Assembly (NCBI GenBank): GCA_016710165.1
Contig: JADJLJ010000001.1
Location: forward strand, 2,293,668-2,357,667
DNA length: 64,000 bases
Reading direction: 5' to 3'
Origin: Chitinophagaceae bacterium
GTDB lineage: Bacteria > Bacteroidota > Bacteroidia > Chitinophagales > Chitinophagaceae
The position numbers were made by a program, and so were the translations under genes. Of this stretch, positions 1 through 9,100 are shown piece by piece. Under the pieces are notes generated by a model. That model saw only the letters and a program-made list of their open reading frames with translations. It did no database searches and was not told where the DNA came from. How positions within the stretch are numbered: position 1 is the stretch's first letter; each line of letters begins with the position of its first letter.

Positions 1-302
1 ATTTCAAGCCGGTATTGAATATGTGGCTGAGAAACATAAAGGACGTCTACCATATTTACCGGGATGAGCTGGATAAAATAGATAATGAAGAAACAAGGAC
101 TGACAGGCTGGTAGAACTGAATGTGGCGGAACAGGTAACCCACCTGGCCCAAACTTCCATTATCCAGCGGGCATGGCAAAAACAATCAGGGCCGCATTTG
201 CACGGGTGGGTGTATGGTTTGAAAGACGGTTTGATAAACCCTGTGCTGGAAATGCCCCCCGGATCTTATATCGATCCCCTGTACACGTACGAAGATCTAT
301 AG
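1..302 (+). CDS. Beta-carbonic anhydrase, C-terminal part (gene cut by window edge)
   Basis: The frame is open from the first bases of the window and ends at 302, so only the C-terminal ~100 residues are seen. The segments NMWLRNIKDVYHIYRDEL, RLVELNVAEQV and HLHGWVYGLKDG follow the C-terminal pattern of bacterial beta-class carbonic anhydrases, which interconvert CO2 and bicarbonate with a Cys/His-bound zinc. The zinc ligands lie in the N-terminal half outside the window and cannot be checked. A TTG at 15 is not a credible start because the frame continues upstream with family-like sequence. Family assignment rests on recognised motifs, not on a search. Confidence 0.75.
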   Translation, partial: FKPVLNMWLRNIKDVYHIYRDELDKIDNEETRTDRLVELNVAEQVTHLAQTSIIQRAWQKQSGPHLHGWVYGLKDGLINPVLEMPPGSYIDPLYTYEDL

Positions 303-307
303 TCCTT

Positions 308-1066
308 TTACTTTTTTGATCTGAATTTATTGATGGCGTTTTTTGTAAACGTACCCAGCACCAGTTTCCCGCTGATGGCCGCCCTTTCCTTCAGCATTTC
401 ATCCCAGTGCTCGGTCCCCTTCCAGAATATTTTTTTCATTTCAGCCATCGCTGCCGGGTTTGAATGAGCCAGGGTGTCTGCCAGTCGGTAAACGGCCTCG
501 TCCATGTTTTCGATACTATCGTGTACTTCAGCAAACAGTCCTTTTTTTCTTGCCCACTCGGTATTGCGCCAGTTGCCGGCATCAATGGCCAGGGCGCTGA
601 AGGCGGATGTTCCGATCTTTCTTTCCACCGCCGGACCAACCACGAAGGGTCCGATACCAACAGCCAGTTCACTTAATTTTATCTCGGCGCCGGTGGTTGC
701 TATTGCATAGTCAACGGCGCTTGCCAATCCCACTCCGCCACCAACACATTTTCCCTGGATGCGGCCAATGATGAATTTGGGGCATTTGCGCATGGCGTTT
801 ATCACATGCGCAAAACCACTGAAGAACTTCAATCCTTCTGCTTCGGTTTTAATGCCAACCAGTTCATCGAAACTTGCACCGGAACAAAATGTTTTTTCCC
901 CCGCGCTTTTTAAAATGATGACCCGCGTATCGTCATGGGTCCCGGCAAAATGAATTTCCTTGGCCAGCTCTTCCAGAATCTTACCGGGGAGGCTGTTGCT
1001 CTGCGGATGAAAGAACTCAATGGTATTGATGCCGTGTTCAATATGGGATCTTACGTAGGCTTCCAT
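308..1066 (-). CDS. Enoyl-CoA hydratase/isomerase family protein
   Basis: Crotonase-fold protein of about 252 residues. The oxyanion-hole segments are visible: KTFCSGASFDEL and GKCVGGGVGLASAVDYAIA. Such enzymes hydrate or isomerise enoyl-CoA thioesters in fatty-acid or aromatic-acid breakdown. The open frame reaches an ATG at 1120, but family similarity begins at MEAYVRSHIEHGINTIEF, so the ATG at 1066 is preferred; the extra 18 residues would overlap the divergent promoter of the DUF389 gene. paaZ lies on the same strand about 950 bases upstream of its start with a plus-strand gene in between, so a role in phenylacetate degradation (PaaF/PaaG-like) is plausible but inferred. Exact substrate unknown. 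Confidence 0.85.
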   Translation of the reverse strand: MEAYVRSHIEHGINTIEFFHPQSNSLPGKILEELAKEIHFAGTHDDTRVIILKSAGEKTFCSGASFDELVGIKTEAEGLKFFSGFAHVINAMRKCPKFIIGRIQGKCVGGGVGLASAVDYAIATTGAEIKLSELAVGIGPFVVGPAVERKIGTSAFSALAIDAGNWRNTEWARKKGLFAEVHDSIENMDEAVYRLADTLAHSNPAAMAEMKKIFWKGTEHWDEMLKERAAISGKLVLGTFTKNAINKFRSKK

Positions 1067-1127
1067 AAAACTGATTTTCGTAACAAAGCTATAAAACCGG
1101 GACCAGTTTTCATTCGCCATATAAAAT

Positions 1128-1135
1128 TATCTTTG
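1128..1135 (+). promoter_or_regulatory. Bacteroidota -7 box (TATCTTTG) of the DUF389 gene
   Basis: TATCTTTG matches the Bacteroidota -7 consensus TAnnTTTG and lies 5 bases before the ATG at 1141. No clear TTTG -33 box is seen at 19 bases spacing. Transcripts would be nearly leaderless, as is common in this phylum. Confidence 0.5.
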
Positions 1136-1140
1136 ACAGC

Positions 1141-2004
1141 ATGAAACGCCTGGCTGTATTACTGCGGTTTGTCAGATCCAAGTTTTATCTGAACAAAGAA
1201 GAGTATGAAAGCGAAACCATTGCTGAAATAAAAGAAGGAGCGTACTTCAGCGGCCATAATTTATGGATCCTCGGTTTCGCGATGGTGATCGCCTGCATTG
1301 GATTGAACACAGACAGCATCAGTGCTGTGATCGGGGCCATGCTTATCTCTCCCCTGATGGGCCCCATTGTGGGTTTTGCATTTGCGCTGGCTGTTAATGA
1401 TGCCGGGCTGAAAAACAAAAGTATCCGTAACTGGCTTTGGATGACCATAATTAGTTTACTGGCTTCGGCGTTTTTTTTTCTCATCAGCCCCTTTGATAAT
1501 AATACAACAGCGCTCTCTTCCTTTCAAAAAGCCTCCATTTTTGATGTACTGCTAGCTTTTTTCGGAGGGATGGCGGGCTTTATTGGCATCATAAAAAAAG
1601 AAGGCATCAAGGTAATTGCCGGGGTGGCCGTTGCCACAGCCTGCATGCCACCTCTTTGCACTGCGGGGTTTGGTATTGCTCACCTGGATTTTCAGTTTTT
1701 CATCGGGGGGCTTTATTTCTATCTGATCAACTGCCTCTTTATAGGATTGGCCACTTTTTTACTTACCCGGTTTACGGGCTATCATATAAATAAAGAAGTT
1801 CCCCGGTTCAGGCAAACTGCAAACTGGCTTTGGACATTATTCATAGTTGCCATGATCGTTCCGGCTTCTTATATTGCCTATAAAAAATGGAATGAAGAGC
1901 ATACGAAAGAAAGATCAATCATGGTTACAGACAAGCAGCGCATTGAAGCGCTGGAGAAGAAAGTATTGTACCTGGACTCTTTACTTCAGTACAAAAAAAA
2001 GTAG
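1141..2004 (+). CDS. DUF389 family membrane protein
   Basis: Integral membrane protein of 287 residues. The segment GAYFSGHNLWILGFAMVIAC followed by GLNTDSISAVIGAMLISPLM is the signature of the DUF389 (TIGR00341-like) family. About six hydrophobic segments run from residue ~40 to ~245, followed by a charged C-terminal tail (residues ~250-287, KQRIEALEKKVLYLDSLLQY) that looks like a short coiled coil. No biochemical function is established for the family. It lies between two minus-strand catabolic genes and has its own -7 box, so it is probably expressed alone. The start ATG at 1141 fits the -7 box. Confidence 0.85.
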   Translation: MKRLAVLLRFVRSKFYLNKEEYESETIAEIKEGAYFSGHNLWILGFAMVIACIGLNTDSISAVIGAMLISPLMGPIVGFAFALAVNDAGLKNKSIRNWLWMTIISLLASAFFFLISPFDNNTTALSSFQKASIFDVLLAFFGGMAGFIGIIKKEGIKVIAGVAVATACMPPLCTAGFGIAHLDFQFFIGGLYFYLINCLFIGLATFLLTRFTGYHINKEVPRFRQTANWLWTLFIVAMIVPASYIAYKKWNEEHTKERSIMVTDKQRIEALEKKVLYLDSLLQYKKK

Positions 2005-2011
2005 CTGGTGG

Positions 2012-4096
2012 CTATCCTCCTTTTCTTGCCACCATCGTTAAAATGGTTGCCACACCGGTTATCTCTCCCGTTTCATCGATCATTTCCACCAGCCACTTCA
2101 CGATCCCTTTGTCAATATCATCACCCCGTTTAATCCCGATATCTATCGGGACGGGTTTTTCGATCACCCGTTTATCGTTAAGCAGTTTCTCCTTACAGGT
2201 AAAGCGGATATGAATTTCGGCGCCGGGATACACCGGTTTGGTGAACCGCAATTCGTCGATGCCGTAATTCAGCAGCACCGGGTTCTTTTCATAACTGTCA
2301 ACGAACAGGCCTGCGGCAATGCTCATGATGAAATAACCATGCGCCACCTGTTGCTCAAACATGGTACCATTAAAATCCGTTGTTTTTATATGCGCATAAA
2401 AATGATCGCCGCTCAGGTCGGCAAAGCGGTCAATATCCTCTGATGTGATCACCCTTTTCGCTGTTACGATCTGGTCTCCTATCTGCAATTCCTCAAAATA
2501 TTTCCGGAACGGGTGCTTGCCCGGGTCTTTTCCTGCGGCATATTGCTGGTAAACATGGGTGATGGCCGTGATGGTTGTTGGCGAACCCTGCAAAGCGGTC
2601 CGTTGCAGGTAATGTTTCACTCCACGCAATCCACCCATTTCCTCACCTCCTCCTGCACGGCCGGGGCCCCCGTGTACCAATAATGGCAGGGGAGAACCAT
2701 GACCGGTGCTTTCTTTTGCACACTCATTATTCAGCACCAGTATTCTTCCGTGGTGCGTTGCTGCACCAACAACATATTGCTGTGCAATTTTATGATCGGC
2801 TGTAACAATGGTAGAGCATAGGCTTCCTTTACCAAGTTTGCTCAAGGCAATGGCATCCTCCGTTCTTTTATACGGCATGATGGTACTTACCGGGCCAAAG
2901 GCTTCCACCTCATGTACTTCTTTTGTATCAAAAGGCTTTTCGTTCATCAACAATAGCGGTGACATGAAAGCCCCTTTGGCCGCATCGGCATCCACCACAT
3001 TCACGCTATCCAGTGAACCATAAATAATTTGTGAGGAAGCCAGCAATTTCTGCACCTGCTCCTTTACTTCGTTGCGTTGTGTTTGCCCGGCCAGCGAACC
3101 CATTCTTACTTTCTCATTCAACGGGTTGCCGATGGTTGTTTGAGAAAGCGAAGCGGCGATCGCCTTCCATACCTCTTCCATTTTATTATCCGGAACAAAT
3201 ATCCTGCGTATGCCCGTGCATCGTTGTCCGGCCTTCAGTGTCATTTCTCTTCGTACTTCTTTGATAAAGATGTCCCATTCCGGTTCAGCGGGTGTCACAT
3301 CTTCTCCCAGTACAATGCAATTCAACGAGTCTGCTTCCATATTAAAAGGAACATTCTCCCTTAAAATATGGGGGTTCGATTTTAATAATAATCCGGTTGA
3401 TGCCGAACCGGTAAACGTCACCACGTCCTGCGAGGTAACGTGATCAAGCAGGTCCCCGGCGCTGCCGCATAGTAATTGCAGGGCGCCTTCGGGCAGGATC
3501 TTCGATGCAATGATCTCTTTCACCACCGCTTCGGTCAGGTAGCTGGTAACCGGGGCGGGCTTTACAACAGCCGGCATGCCTGCCAATAAGTTCACGGCGA
3601 TCTTTTCAAGCATGCCCCAGACCGGGAAATTGAATGCATTGATATGAACCGCCACGCCCTCCCTGGGTACCAGTATATGTGTGCCCATGAATGTATTGTT
3701 CTTGCCCAGGTTGTGGCTGTCGCCGTCAATACAAAAAACCTCGTTGGGAAATTTCCGGCGAAGGGATGCGTTGGCAAAAAGATTCCCGATGCCGCCTTCA
3801 ATATCCACCCAGCTGTCGGCTTTGGTGGCGCCGGTCTGGTAAGAGATACGGTAAAATTTATCAAGGTGATTTCTCAAATGCATTGCCAGCGCCTTCAGCA
3901 TGTTGCCCCGCTCGTGAAAGGTCATTCTGCGCAGGGCGGGATTGCCAACCGCTCTTCCGTATTCAAGCATCTGCTTAAGATCAAGTCCTTTTGTGGAAGC
4001 GCTTGCGATGGGTTCGCCGGTTACGGCATTATATAATGGTTGTCCTTCCCCGTCCCCGGTGATCCATTTGCCGGCGATATAATTCTCCAGTTTCAT
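2012..4096 (-). CDS. paaZ: Bifunctional oxepin-CoA hydrolase / 3-oxo-5,6-dehydrosuberyl-CoA semialdehyde dehydrogenase PaaZ
   Basis: 694 residues, the usual length of PaaZ. Residues 1-~520 form an aldehyde dehydrogenase domain with the catalytic Cys in AGQRCTG (C293) and general base in NMEAD (E254). Residues ~535-690 form a MaoC-like hotdog hydratase domain with FADLSGDHFYAH carrying the catalytic Asp and His (D564, H569). These residues match the E. coli PaaZ pattern with a small offset. In the aerobic phenylacetate pathway the hydratase domain opens the oxepin-CoA ring and the dehydrogenase oxidises the aldehyde formed. No other paa genes are seen here except a nearby enoyl-CoA hydratase. 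Residues ~649-655 (PIDIGIK) are encoded by an inserted palindrome near the C-terminus. Confidence 0.92.
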   Translation of the reverse strand: MKLENYIAGKWITGDGEGQPLYNAVTGEPIASASTKGLDLKQMLEYGRAVGNPALRRMTFHERGNMLKALAMHLRNHLDKFYRISYQTGATKADSWVDIEGGIGNLFANASLRRKFPNEVFCIDGDSHNLGKNNTFMGTHILVPREGVAVHINAFNFPVWGMLEKIAVNLLAGMPAVVKPAPVTSYLTEAVVKEIIASKILPEGALQLLCGSAGDLLDHVTSQDVVTFTGSASTGLLLKSNPHILRENVPFNMEADSLNCIVLGEDVTPAEPEWDIFIKEVRREMTLKAGQRCTGIRRIFVPDNKMEEVWKAIAASLSQTTIGNPLNEKVRMGSLAGQTQRNEVKEQVQKLLASSQIIYGSLDSVNVVDADAAKGAFMSPLLLMNEKPFDTKEVHEVEAFGPVSTIMPYKRTEDAIALSKLGKGSLCSTIVTADHKIAQQYVVGAATHHGRILVLNNECAKESTGHGSPLPLLVHGGPGRAGGGEEMGGLRGVKHYLQRTALQGSPTTITAITHVYQQYAAGKDPGKHPFRKYFEELQIGDQIVTAKRVITSEDIDRFADLSGDHFYAHIKTTDFNGTMFEQQVAHGYFIMSIAAGLFVDSYEKNPVLLNYGIDELRFTKPVYPGAEIHIRFTCKEKLLNDKRVIEKPVPIDIGIKRGDDIDKGIVKWLVEMIDETGEITGVATILTMVARKGG
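2134..2151. repeat. REP-like palindrome inside paaZ
   Basis: TCCCGATA-tc-TATCGGGA is a perfect 8-bp inverted repeat inside the paaZ reading frame, followed by ACGGG. Nearly the same element (TCCCGATA-ca-TATCGGGA, then ACGAC) occurs at 53559-53576 next to a broken tRNA-Phe. It adds residues to a loop of the hotdog domain without breaking the frame. Confidence 0.6.
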
Positions 4097-4133
4097 TCGT
4101 TGCTGTTTTCCCTGCTAAGGTAGAGTAAAAACA

Positions 4134-4154
4134 AAAGAGGCTTTACGCCTCTTT
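4134..4154 (-). terminator. Intrinsic terminator of the DUF1569 gene
   Basis: AAAGAGGC/GCCTCTTT stem of 8 bp with a 5-base loop. Read on the minus strand it is followed by a T-rich tract (TGTTTTTAC) and lies 12 bases after the stop codon of the gene at 4167-4634. Confidence 0.7.
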
Positions 4155-4166
4155 CTTAAAATTATT

Positions 4167-4634
4167 TTACAGCAGGCCGAACTGCCTCAGGTGATGTGTT
4201 ACGTGCTTAAAATGCAACAACACCCACTCTTCAAAATTCAGTTCGCCAAAAACAGGATGCGTTGTTTTTTTCCCGGGATTCTCCCGGAAGTAGTTTTCAA
4301 AGTTCCCTATGGAGGCGGCAAGTCCGTCAACAGCCTCCTCCATGTTTGCACAACGCAGGGGGTATGGCTCTTCGCCAACAATATTCACCGGCGCTTTTGT
4401 ATTTTCCCTGAATTGTTTGTCGCTTAAAAGAAATTCTTTGAATTTAGGCAGGTGCTCAACCGGTGTAACCAGGTCGAATTTTATTTTTTCGGTTGATACG
4501 TTAAAGAAGTCTGCCACGTGTTCCGCCATCTGCTGGCCATTCATCTTACCCCATTTACCGGAAGCGTTTGCAGGCAGGGTCTTTACCCTTGGTATGACGC
4601 CTGTCTTTAAAAAATGGAGTTTTTCCGTATCCAT
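4167..4634 (-). CDS. DUF1569 (DinB-like) family protein
   Basis: About 155 residues. GKWGKMNGQQMAEHVADFF near the N-terminus and HFKHVTHHLRQFGLL at the C-terminus are the hallmarks of DUF1569, a DinB-like four-helix-bundle family whose His residues may bind metal; no reaction is established. The frame stays open upstream to 4733, but those 33 codons are made of an inverted repeat (4653-4727) and give the usual read-through of such repeats, so the ATG at 4634 (MDTEKLHFLKTG) is chosen. A second family member lies at 59840-60289 in this window and shares the GKMN..QM..H and HHLRQFG motifs. Confidence 0.75.
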   Translation of the reverse strand: MDTEKLHFLKTGVIPRVKTLPANASGKWGKMNGQQMAEHVADFFNVSTEKIKFDLVTPVEHLPKFKEFLLSDKQFRENTKAPVNIVGEEPYPLRCANMEEAVDGLAASIGNFENYFRENPGKKTTHPVFGELNFEEWVLLHFKHVTHHLRQFGLL

Positions 4635-4652
4635 ATGAATTTTTTGTGCCCT

Positions 4653-4727
4653 GTCATCCTGAGGAACGAAGGATCTCCTGATCAGGATCGTTTGCTTAAC
4701 CTGAGATCCTTCGTTCCCCAGGATGAC
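4653..4727. repeat. Inverted repeat with 24-nt arms (dispersed palindrome)
   Basis: Arms at 4653-4676 (GTCATCCTGAGGAACGAAGG then ATCT) and 4704-4727 (AGATCCTTCGTTCCCCAGGA then TGAC) are nearly perfect complements around a ~27-base centre that itself holds CCTGATCAGG. It lies between the DUF1569 start and the end of adk. It looks like a dispersed intergenic palindrome and could act as a bidirectional transcript end; there is no T-tract. Confidence 0.7.
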
Positions 4728-4779
4728 AATCATTCAAAACAGAACACTACCCTTTCATCTTATATGACTGCCGGGATCG

Positions 4780-5355
4780 TCAGGCCCTTTTATCGATCTC
4801 TTTGCAGAGCCTCCCGAAAATTTCATCAATGGTTCCTTCCCCCTTTACCATCTCCACTTTATCAAACTGTTTGTAATAATCGGCCACAACAGCGGTCTTG
4901 TTATGATATTCGGTGATCCTTGCCCGGATCACGCTTTCGTTGTTGTCATCGCTCCGGCCGCTTGTCTCTCCCCGTTTCAGCAACCGCTTTATTAATTCTG
5001 CTTCACTTACTTCCAACGCAAGCATTACGGCGATGGGGGCATTCTTTAATTCCAGCAGTTTATCCAGGGCTTCTGCCTGGGTGGCGGTCCGGGGAAATCC
5101 ATCAAACAAAAACCCCTTCGCATTCGGGTTGGCATCCAGGGCAGAACTGATCATGCCGATCACCACTTCATCCGGAACCAACTGGCCCTTATCCATAAAA
5201 TTCTGTGCTTCTTTACCCAAGGGGGTCTGGCGGCTTATTTCGCTGCGCAGCAGGTCACCTGTACTCAGGTGCTTTAAGCCATATTTTGCAATCAGTTTTT
5301 CGCTTTGTGTTCCTTTGCCGCTGCCGGGAGGACCGAATAATATCAGGTTAAACAT
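4780..5355 (-). CDS. adk: Adenylate kinase
   Basis: 191 residues, a short-form bacterial adenylate kinase that catalyses ATP + AMP to 2 ADP in the cytosol. Visible motifs: P-loop GPPGSGKGTQS at residues ~7-17, AMP-binding HLSTGDLLR, FDGFPRT at ~84-90, and the short lid RLLKRGETSGRSDD. The lid lacks the zinc-type four-Cys insert of long-form enzymes. The gene stands alone; a TATATTTG -7 box and a hairpin precede it. Start ATG at 5355 places the P-loop at the normal distance from the N-terminus. Confidence 0.95.
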   Translation of the reverse strand: MFNLILFGPPGSGKGTQSEKLIAKYGLKHLSTGDLLRSEISRQTPLGKEAQNFMDKGQLVPDEVVIGMISSALDANPNAKGFLFDGFPRTATQAEALDKLLELKNAPIAVMLALEVSEAELIKRLLKRGETSGRSDDNNESVIRARITEYHNKTAVVADYYKQFDKVEMVKGEGTIDEIFGRLCKEIDKRA

Positions 5356-5360
5356 ATTGG

Positions 5361-5389
5361 TTGCTATCGGTATGAAGATAGCAAATATA
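5361..5389 (-). promoter_or_regulatory. adk promoter -7 box overlapping an 8-bp inverted repeat
   Basis: On the minus strand TATATTTG (5389-5382) fits the TAnnTTTG -7 box. A perfect inverted repeat TTGCTATC-N8-GATAGCAA (5361-5384) overlaps its downstream edge and ends 5 bases before the adk start codon. The hairpin would cover the transcription start and the start-codon-proximal leader, so it could be an operator or an RNA element. Function is inferred. Confidence 0.45.
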
Positions 5390-5497
5390 ACAATCGTGCT
5401 TTAAATATTCTTCAACAGACGGCTTTATCTGTTCAAAATCTTAAAATTGGTTTATTTCGTACATAGAGAACTATTAATAACGAAATTTGTTGAACCA

Positions 5498-6076
5498 ATG
5501 ATGAGACCGGTCTTCTATATCATACTGATTTTTGCAGCCATTTTATCCGGCTGTGCCGGCCCATCCGTGAAGCCAACTAAAAAAATAACCATGGACAGCG
5601 CTAAAAAAGACAACCCCATTTATTCCAATACCGATTCCGGAAAAGTGAATATGAGTAATGATGAATGGAGAAAAGTATTGCCTTCTGATGTATATGCCAT
5701 TGCCCGTGAAAAAGGTACCGAAAGAGCTTTTACCGGTAAATACTGGGAGCATAAAGAGGTGGGCACTTATTATTGTGCCGCCTGCGGCAACCCGCTTTTC
5801 AACAGCAATGGTAAGTTTGAAAGCAATTGCGGCTGGCCAAGTTTTTTTGAGCCCATCAATAAAGGAAGTATTATTTATGCACCGGACAACAGCTATGGCA
5901 TGAAGCGTACCGAAGTGATGTGCGGCCGGTGCAAAGCCCACCTGGGCCATGTTTTTGAAGACGGTCCGCCGCCCACCGGACTGCGCTACTGCATCAACTC
6001 GGTTATCCTTGATTTTGAAAAGGCAAAAGATGCCGCAAAAGGGTTTGAAGAAAAGAACGAAGTAAAAAACAAATAA
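5498..6076 (+). CDS. msrB: Peptide-methionine (R)-S-oxide reductase, lipoprotein form
   Basis: MsrB reduces methionine-R-sulfoxide in proteins. Signature blocks are complete: CAACGNPLF, CGWPSFF, CGRCKAHLGHVFEDGP, and RYCINS with the catalytic Cys. The two CxxC pairs (CAAC and CGRC) form the structural zinc site. The N-terminus MMRPVFYIILIFAAILSGCA is a lipoprotein signal with lipobox LSGC, so the enzyme is probably anchored in the cell envelope and repairs periplasmic proteins. The open frame begins at 5447, but the signal peptide fits a start at 5498 or 5501. No MsrA lies nearby. Confidence 0.92.
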   Translation: MMRPVFYIILIFAAILSGCAGPSVKPTKKITMDSAKKDNPIYSNTDSGKVNMSNDEWRKVLPSDVYAIAREKGTERAFTGKYWEHKEVGTYYCAACGNPLFNSNGKFESNCGWPSFFEPINKGSIIYAPDNSYGMKRTEVMCGRCKAHLGHVFEDGPPPTGLRYCINSVILDFEKAKDAAKGFEEKNEVKNK

Positions 6077-6149
6077 CCCCGGCCGTTCATACATTTCATT
6101 TGTGGCTACGGTGTTTTTTTTGCACCTTCATTGTTCAATTCTTTTGACA

Positions 6150-9100
6150 ATGAAAAAACTAATTGCTGATGCAATACGCCTGGTGCTTATCCTGTCTTTT
6201 AATGCGGTCCGTGCACAAAAAACCACGCTCTCGCAATTTAAAAACCTGAAGCCCCGTAATATCGGCCCGGCTGGCATGAGCGGCCGTATCACCGCCATTG
6301 ATGCCGTGGTGGCCAATCCGAATATCTTTTATGTAGGGGCTGCCAGCGGCGGGGTATGGAAAACAGAGAACAGCGGTCATTCGTGGGCCCCTGTTTTTGA
6401 TGATCAGCCTATCCAGAATATAGGCGCCGTCTCCATTCAGCAATCGAACCCCTCCGTGGTATGGGTAGGAACGGGAGAGGGCAACCCGAGAAATTCACTG
6501 AACCTGGGCGGCGGTATCTATAAAAGTTTAGATGCCGGGAAAAACTGGAAGAAAATGGGGCTCGACAAAACCATTTGCATCCACCGGGTAGTGATCGACC
6601 CCGTAAATCCCAACACGGTTTATGCTGCAGCCATCGGCAATCCATATGCTGAACATCCTGAACGGGGTGTTTTTAAAACAACAGACGGAGGAGAAACATG
6701 GAGTAAGATCTTATATGCAAATGATACTACCGGCTGTGCCGACCTGGTGATGGACCCTTCGAATCCAAATAAGCTCATCGCGGCCATGTGGCAGTTCAGA
6801 AGAACTCCCTGGAATTTAAAGAGCGGTGGAAAGGGAAGCGGCCTGTTCATTACGGTGGATGGCGGGAAAAACTGGAAACAGCTGGGTAAAGAAGATGGAT
6901 TGCCCGATGGACAACTTGGAAGAATTGGTATTGCATTCAGCCGGAGCATGCCTTCCAGGGTTTATGCAAAAGTGGAGGCCACAAAGAATGGTTTATATAA
7001 AAGTGATGACGGGGGTTTTAAATGGACGCTGGTAAACAGCGATGCCACCCAGGTCACAGACCGGCCATTTTACTACCAGGAAATTTATGTGGATCCCAAA
7101 AATGAGAACAGGATCTATGATGTACATTCTACCATCACATTCAGTGAAGATGGCGGCAAGTCCTTTTCCACGATGATCCCTTATTCGGGCATCCACCCCG
7201 ATCACCATGCCTGGTGGATCAACCCCGAAGACCCCAACCTGATCATTGAAGGCAATGATGGAGGTATCGGCATATCCAGGGACCGTGGCAAGACCTGGGT
7301 ATTTGACGAAAAAATCCCGGTCGGCCAGTTCTATCATGTGAATGTGGACAATGAGATCCCCTACAATGTAATGGGAGGCATGCAGGACAACGGAAGCTGG
7401 CTTGGGCCGGCCTATACCTGGACCAACGGCGGCATCCGCAATTATTACTGGAACAATGTGGGTGGAGGCGATGGCTTTGACGTAATGCCCGATCCCGAAG
7501 ATCCATCCTGGGTTTACAGCATGAGCCAGGGAGGAAGCGTGGGAAGAAGGAACTGGAAGACCGGCGAGAGCTGGTTCATCAGGCCTCCGGCGCTTGATCC
7601 AACCCTGAAGCTTCGTTTCAACTGGAATTCAGCCATCGCACAGGACCCGTTTGATAAAAAGACCATTTATTACGGCAGCCAGTTCTTGCACAGGAGCAAT
7701 GATAAGGGAGTGAACTGGGATATTATTTCACCCGACCTGACTACAAACGACTCGGTAAAAATTGCCGCCTACCAAAACACCGGCGGATTAACCCTTGACA
7801 TCACCGGGGCTGAAACACACTGCACCATACTTGCCATCGAGCCTTCGCCAAAAGAAGCCGGTACCATCTGGATCGGTACTGATGATGGTAATGTTCAGCT
7901 TACAAGGGATGGGGGAAAAACATGGACAAGTTTCCGCGGAAAGATCCCGGGCATGCCGCTGGGTTGCTGGATACCGCAGGTAAAAGCATCGGCGCATAAT
8001 GCAGGGGAGGTTTTTGTGGTGGCCAACGACTACCGGCGTGGCGATATGAGACCCTATATCTTCCGCACAACCGATTACGGAAAAACATGGACGAGAATGG
8101 TTGATGAGAACAAGGTAAGGGGGTATGCTTTGTGTGTGATACAGGATCCGGCAGAGCCGAATTTGATCTTTGCCGGAACAGAGAACGGGCTTTGGATAAG
8201 TTTTGATAATGGCGGTTCATTTGAACAATTCAAAAACGGTTATCCCTCTGTATCCACCTATGATCTTGCCATCCAGGAACGGGAAGCCGACCTGGTGATC
8301 GCAACTTTTGGCCGGGCATTATGGGTATTGGATGATATCAGGCCGTTGCGGAAAGCAGCATCCAATAAAGGAATGAAGTTCACTAACCCGGTCACCGTTT
8401 TCGCAACAAAAGATGCATACCAGGCACAATACAAAGCGGCCACCGGTTATGAGTGGAGCACCTATGGTTTGTACGACGGGGAAAACAGGAGAGGGGGCGC
8501 TCCCGTTTCCTTCTTTATCAATAAACCCGATTCTGCGGGCAGGCAACAACCGGCTGCAGCTCCTGCTGAACAACCTGCCGTAGCTGCCCAGCAGGGTGGT
8601 GGCCGCGGAGGCCGTGGCGGAGCCGGACAAGGCGGTCCGGGTGGCGGCGGAAGAAGAACAGACAGCGCCATGGTAAGGATCTACAATTCCGGTAATCAAT
8701 TGATCAGAACATTACGCTGGGCCGTTGATTCCGGCTTTAACAGGATGTATTGGGGCATGGAAGAAAAAGGATTCCGGCAGCCCGGTTCCCCAAAACCCCA
8801 GCCCGGGGCTCCCGAGCCCGGTGGCCTGCAGGTATTGCCCGGAACCTATAAGCTGGTGATCAGCTATGCAAGAAGTTCAGATTCCACATTCATTACGGTA
8901 AAGGACGATCCACGACTGGGTAACCGAAACGATATAAAACTGGCGCAGCGGAAAATGGCCGACCGCCTGAGAAGGTCTGCTGATAAACTTACAACCGGGA
9001 TGGACCAGCTTACTGAAAGCGAAGAGCTGCTTACAAAAATGCTGGCGCAATTAAAAGGACTGGAAGGAAAAGAGGTTGATTCGTTGAGAAAGTCAACAAC

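Noticed and set aside
4635..4733. N-terminal extension of the first DUF1569 protein
   Set aside because: The extra codons consist of a palindromic repeat and are not family-like.
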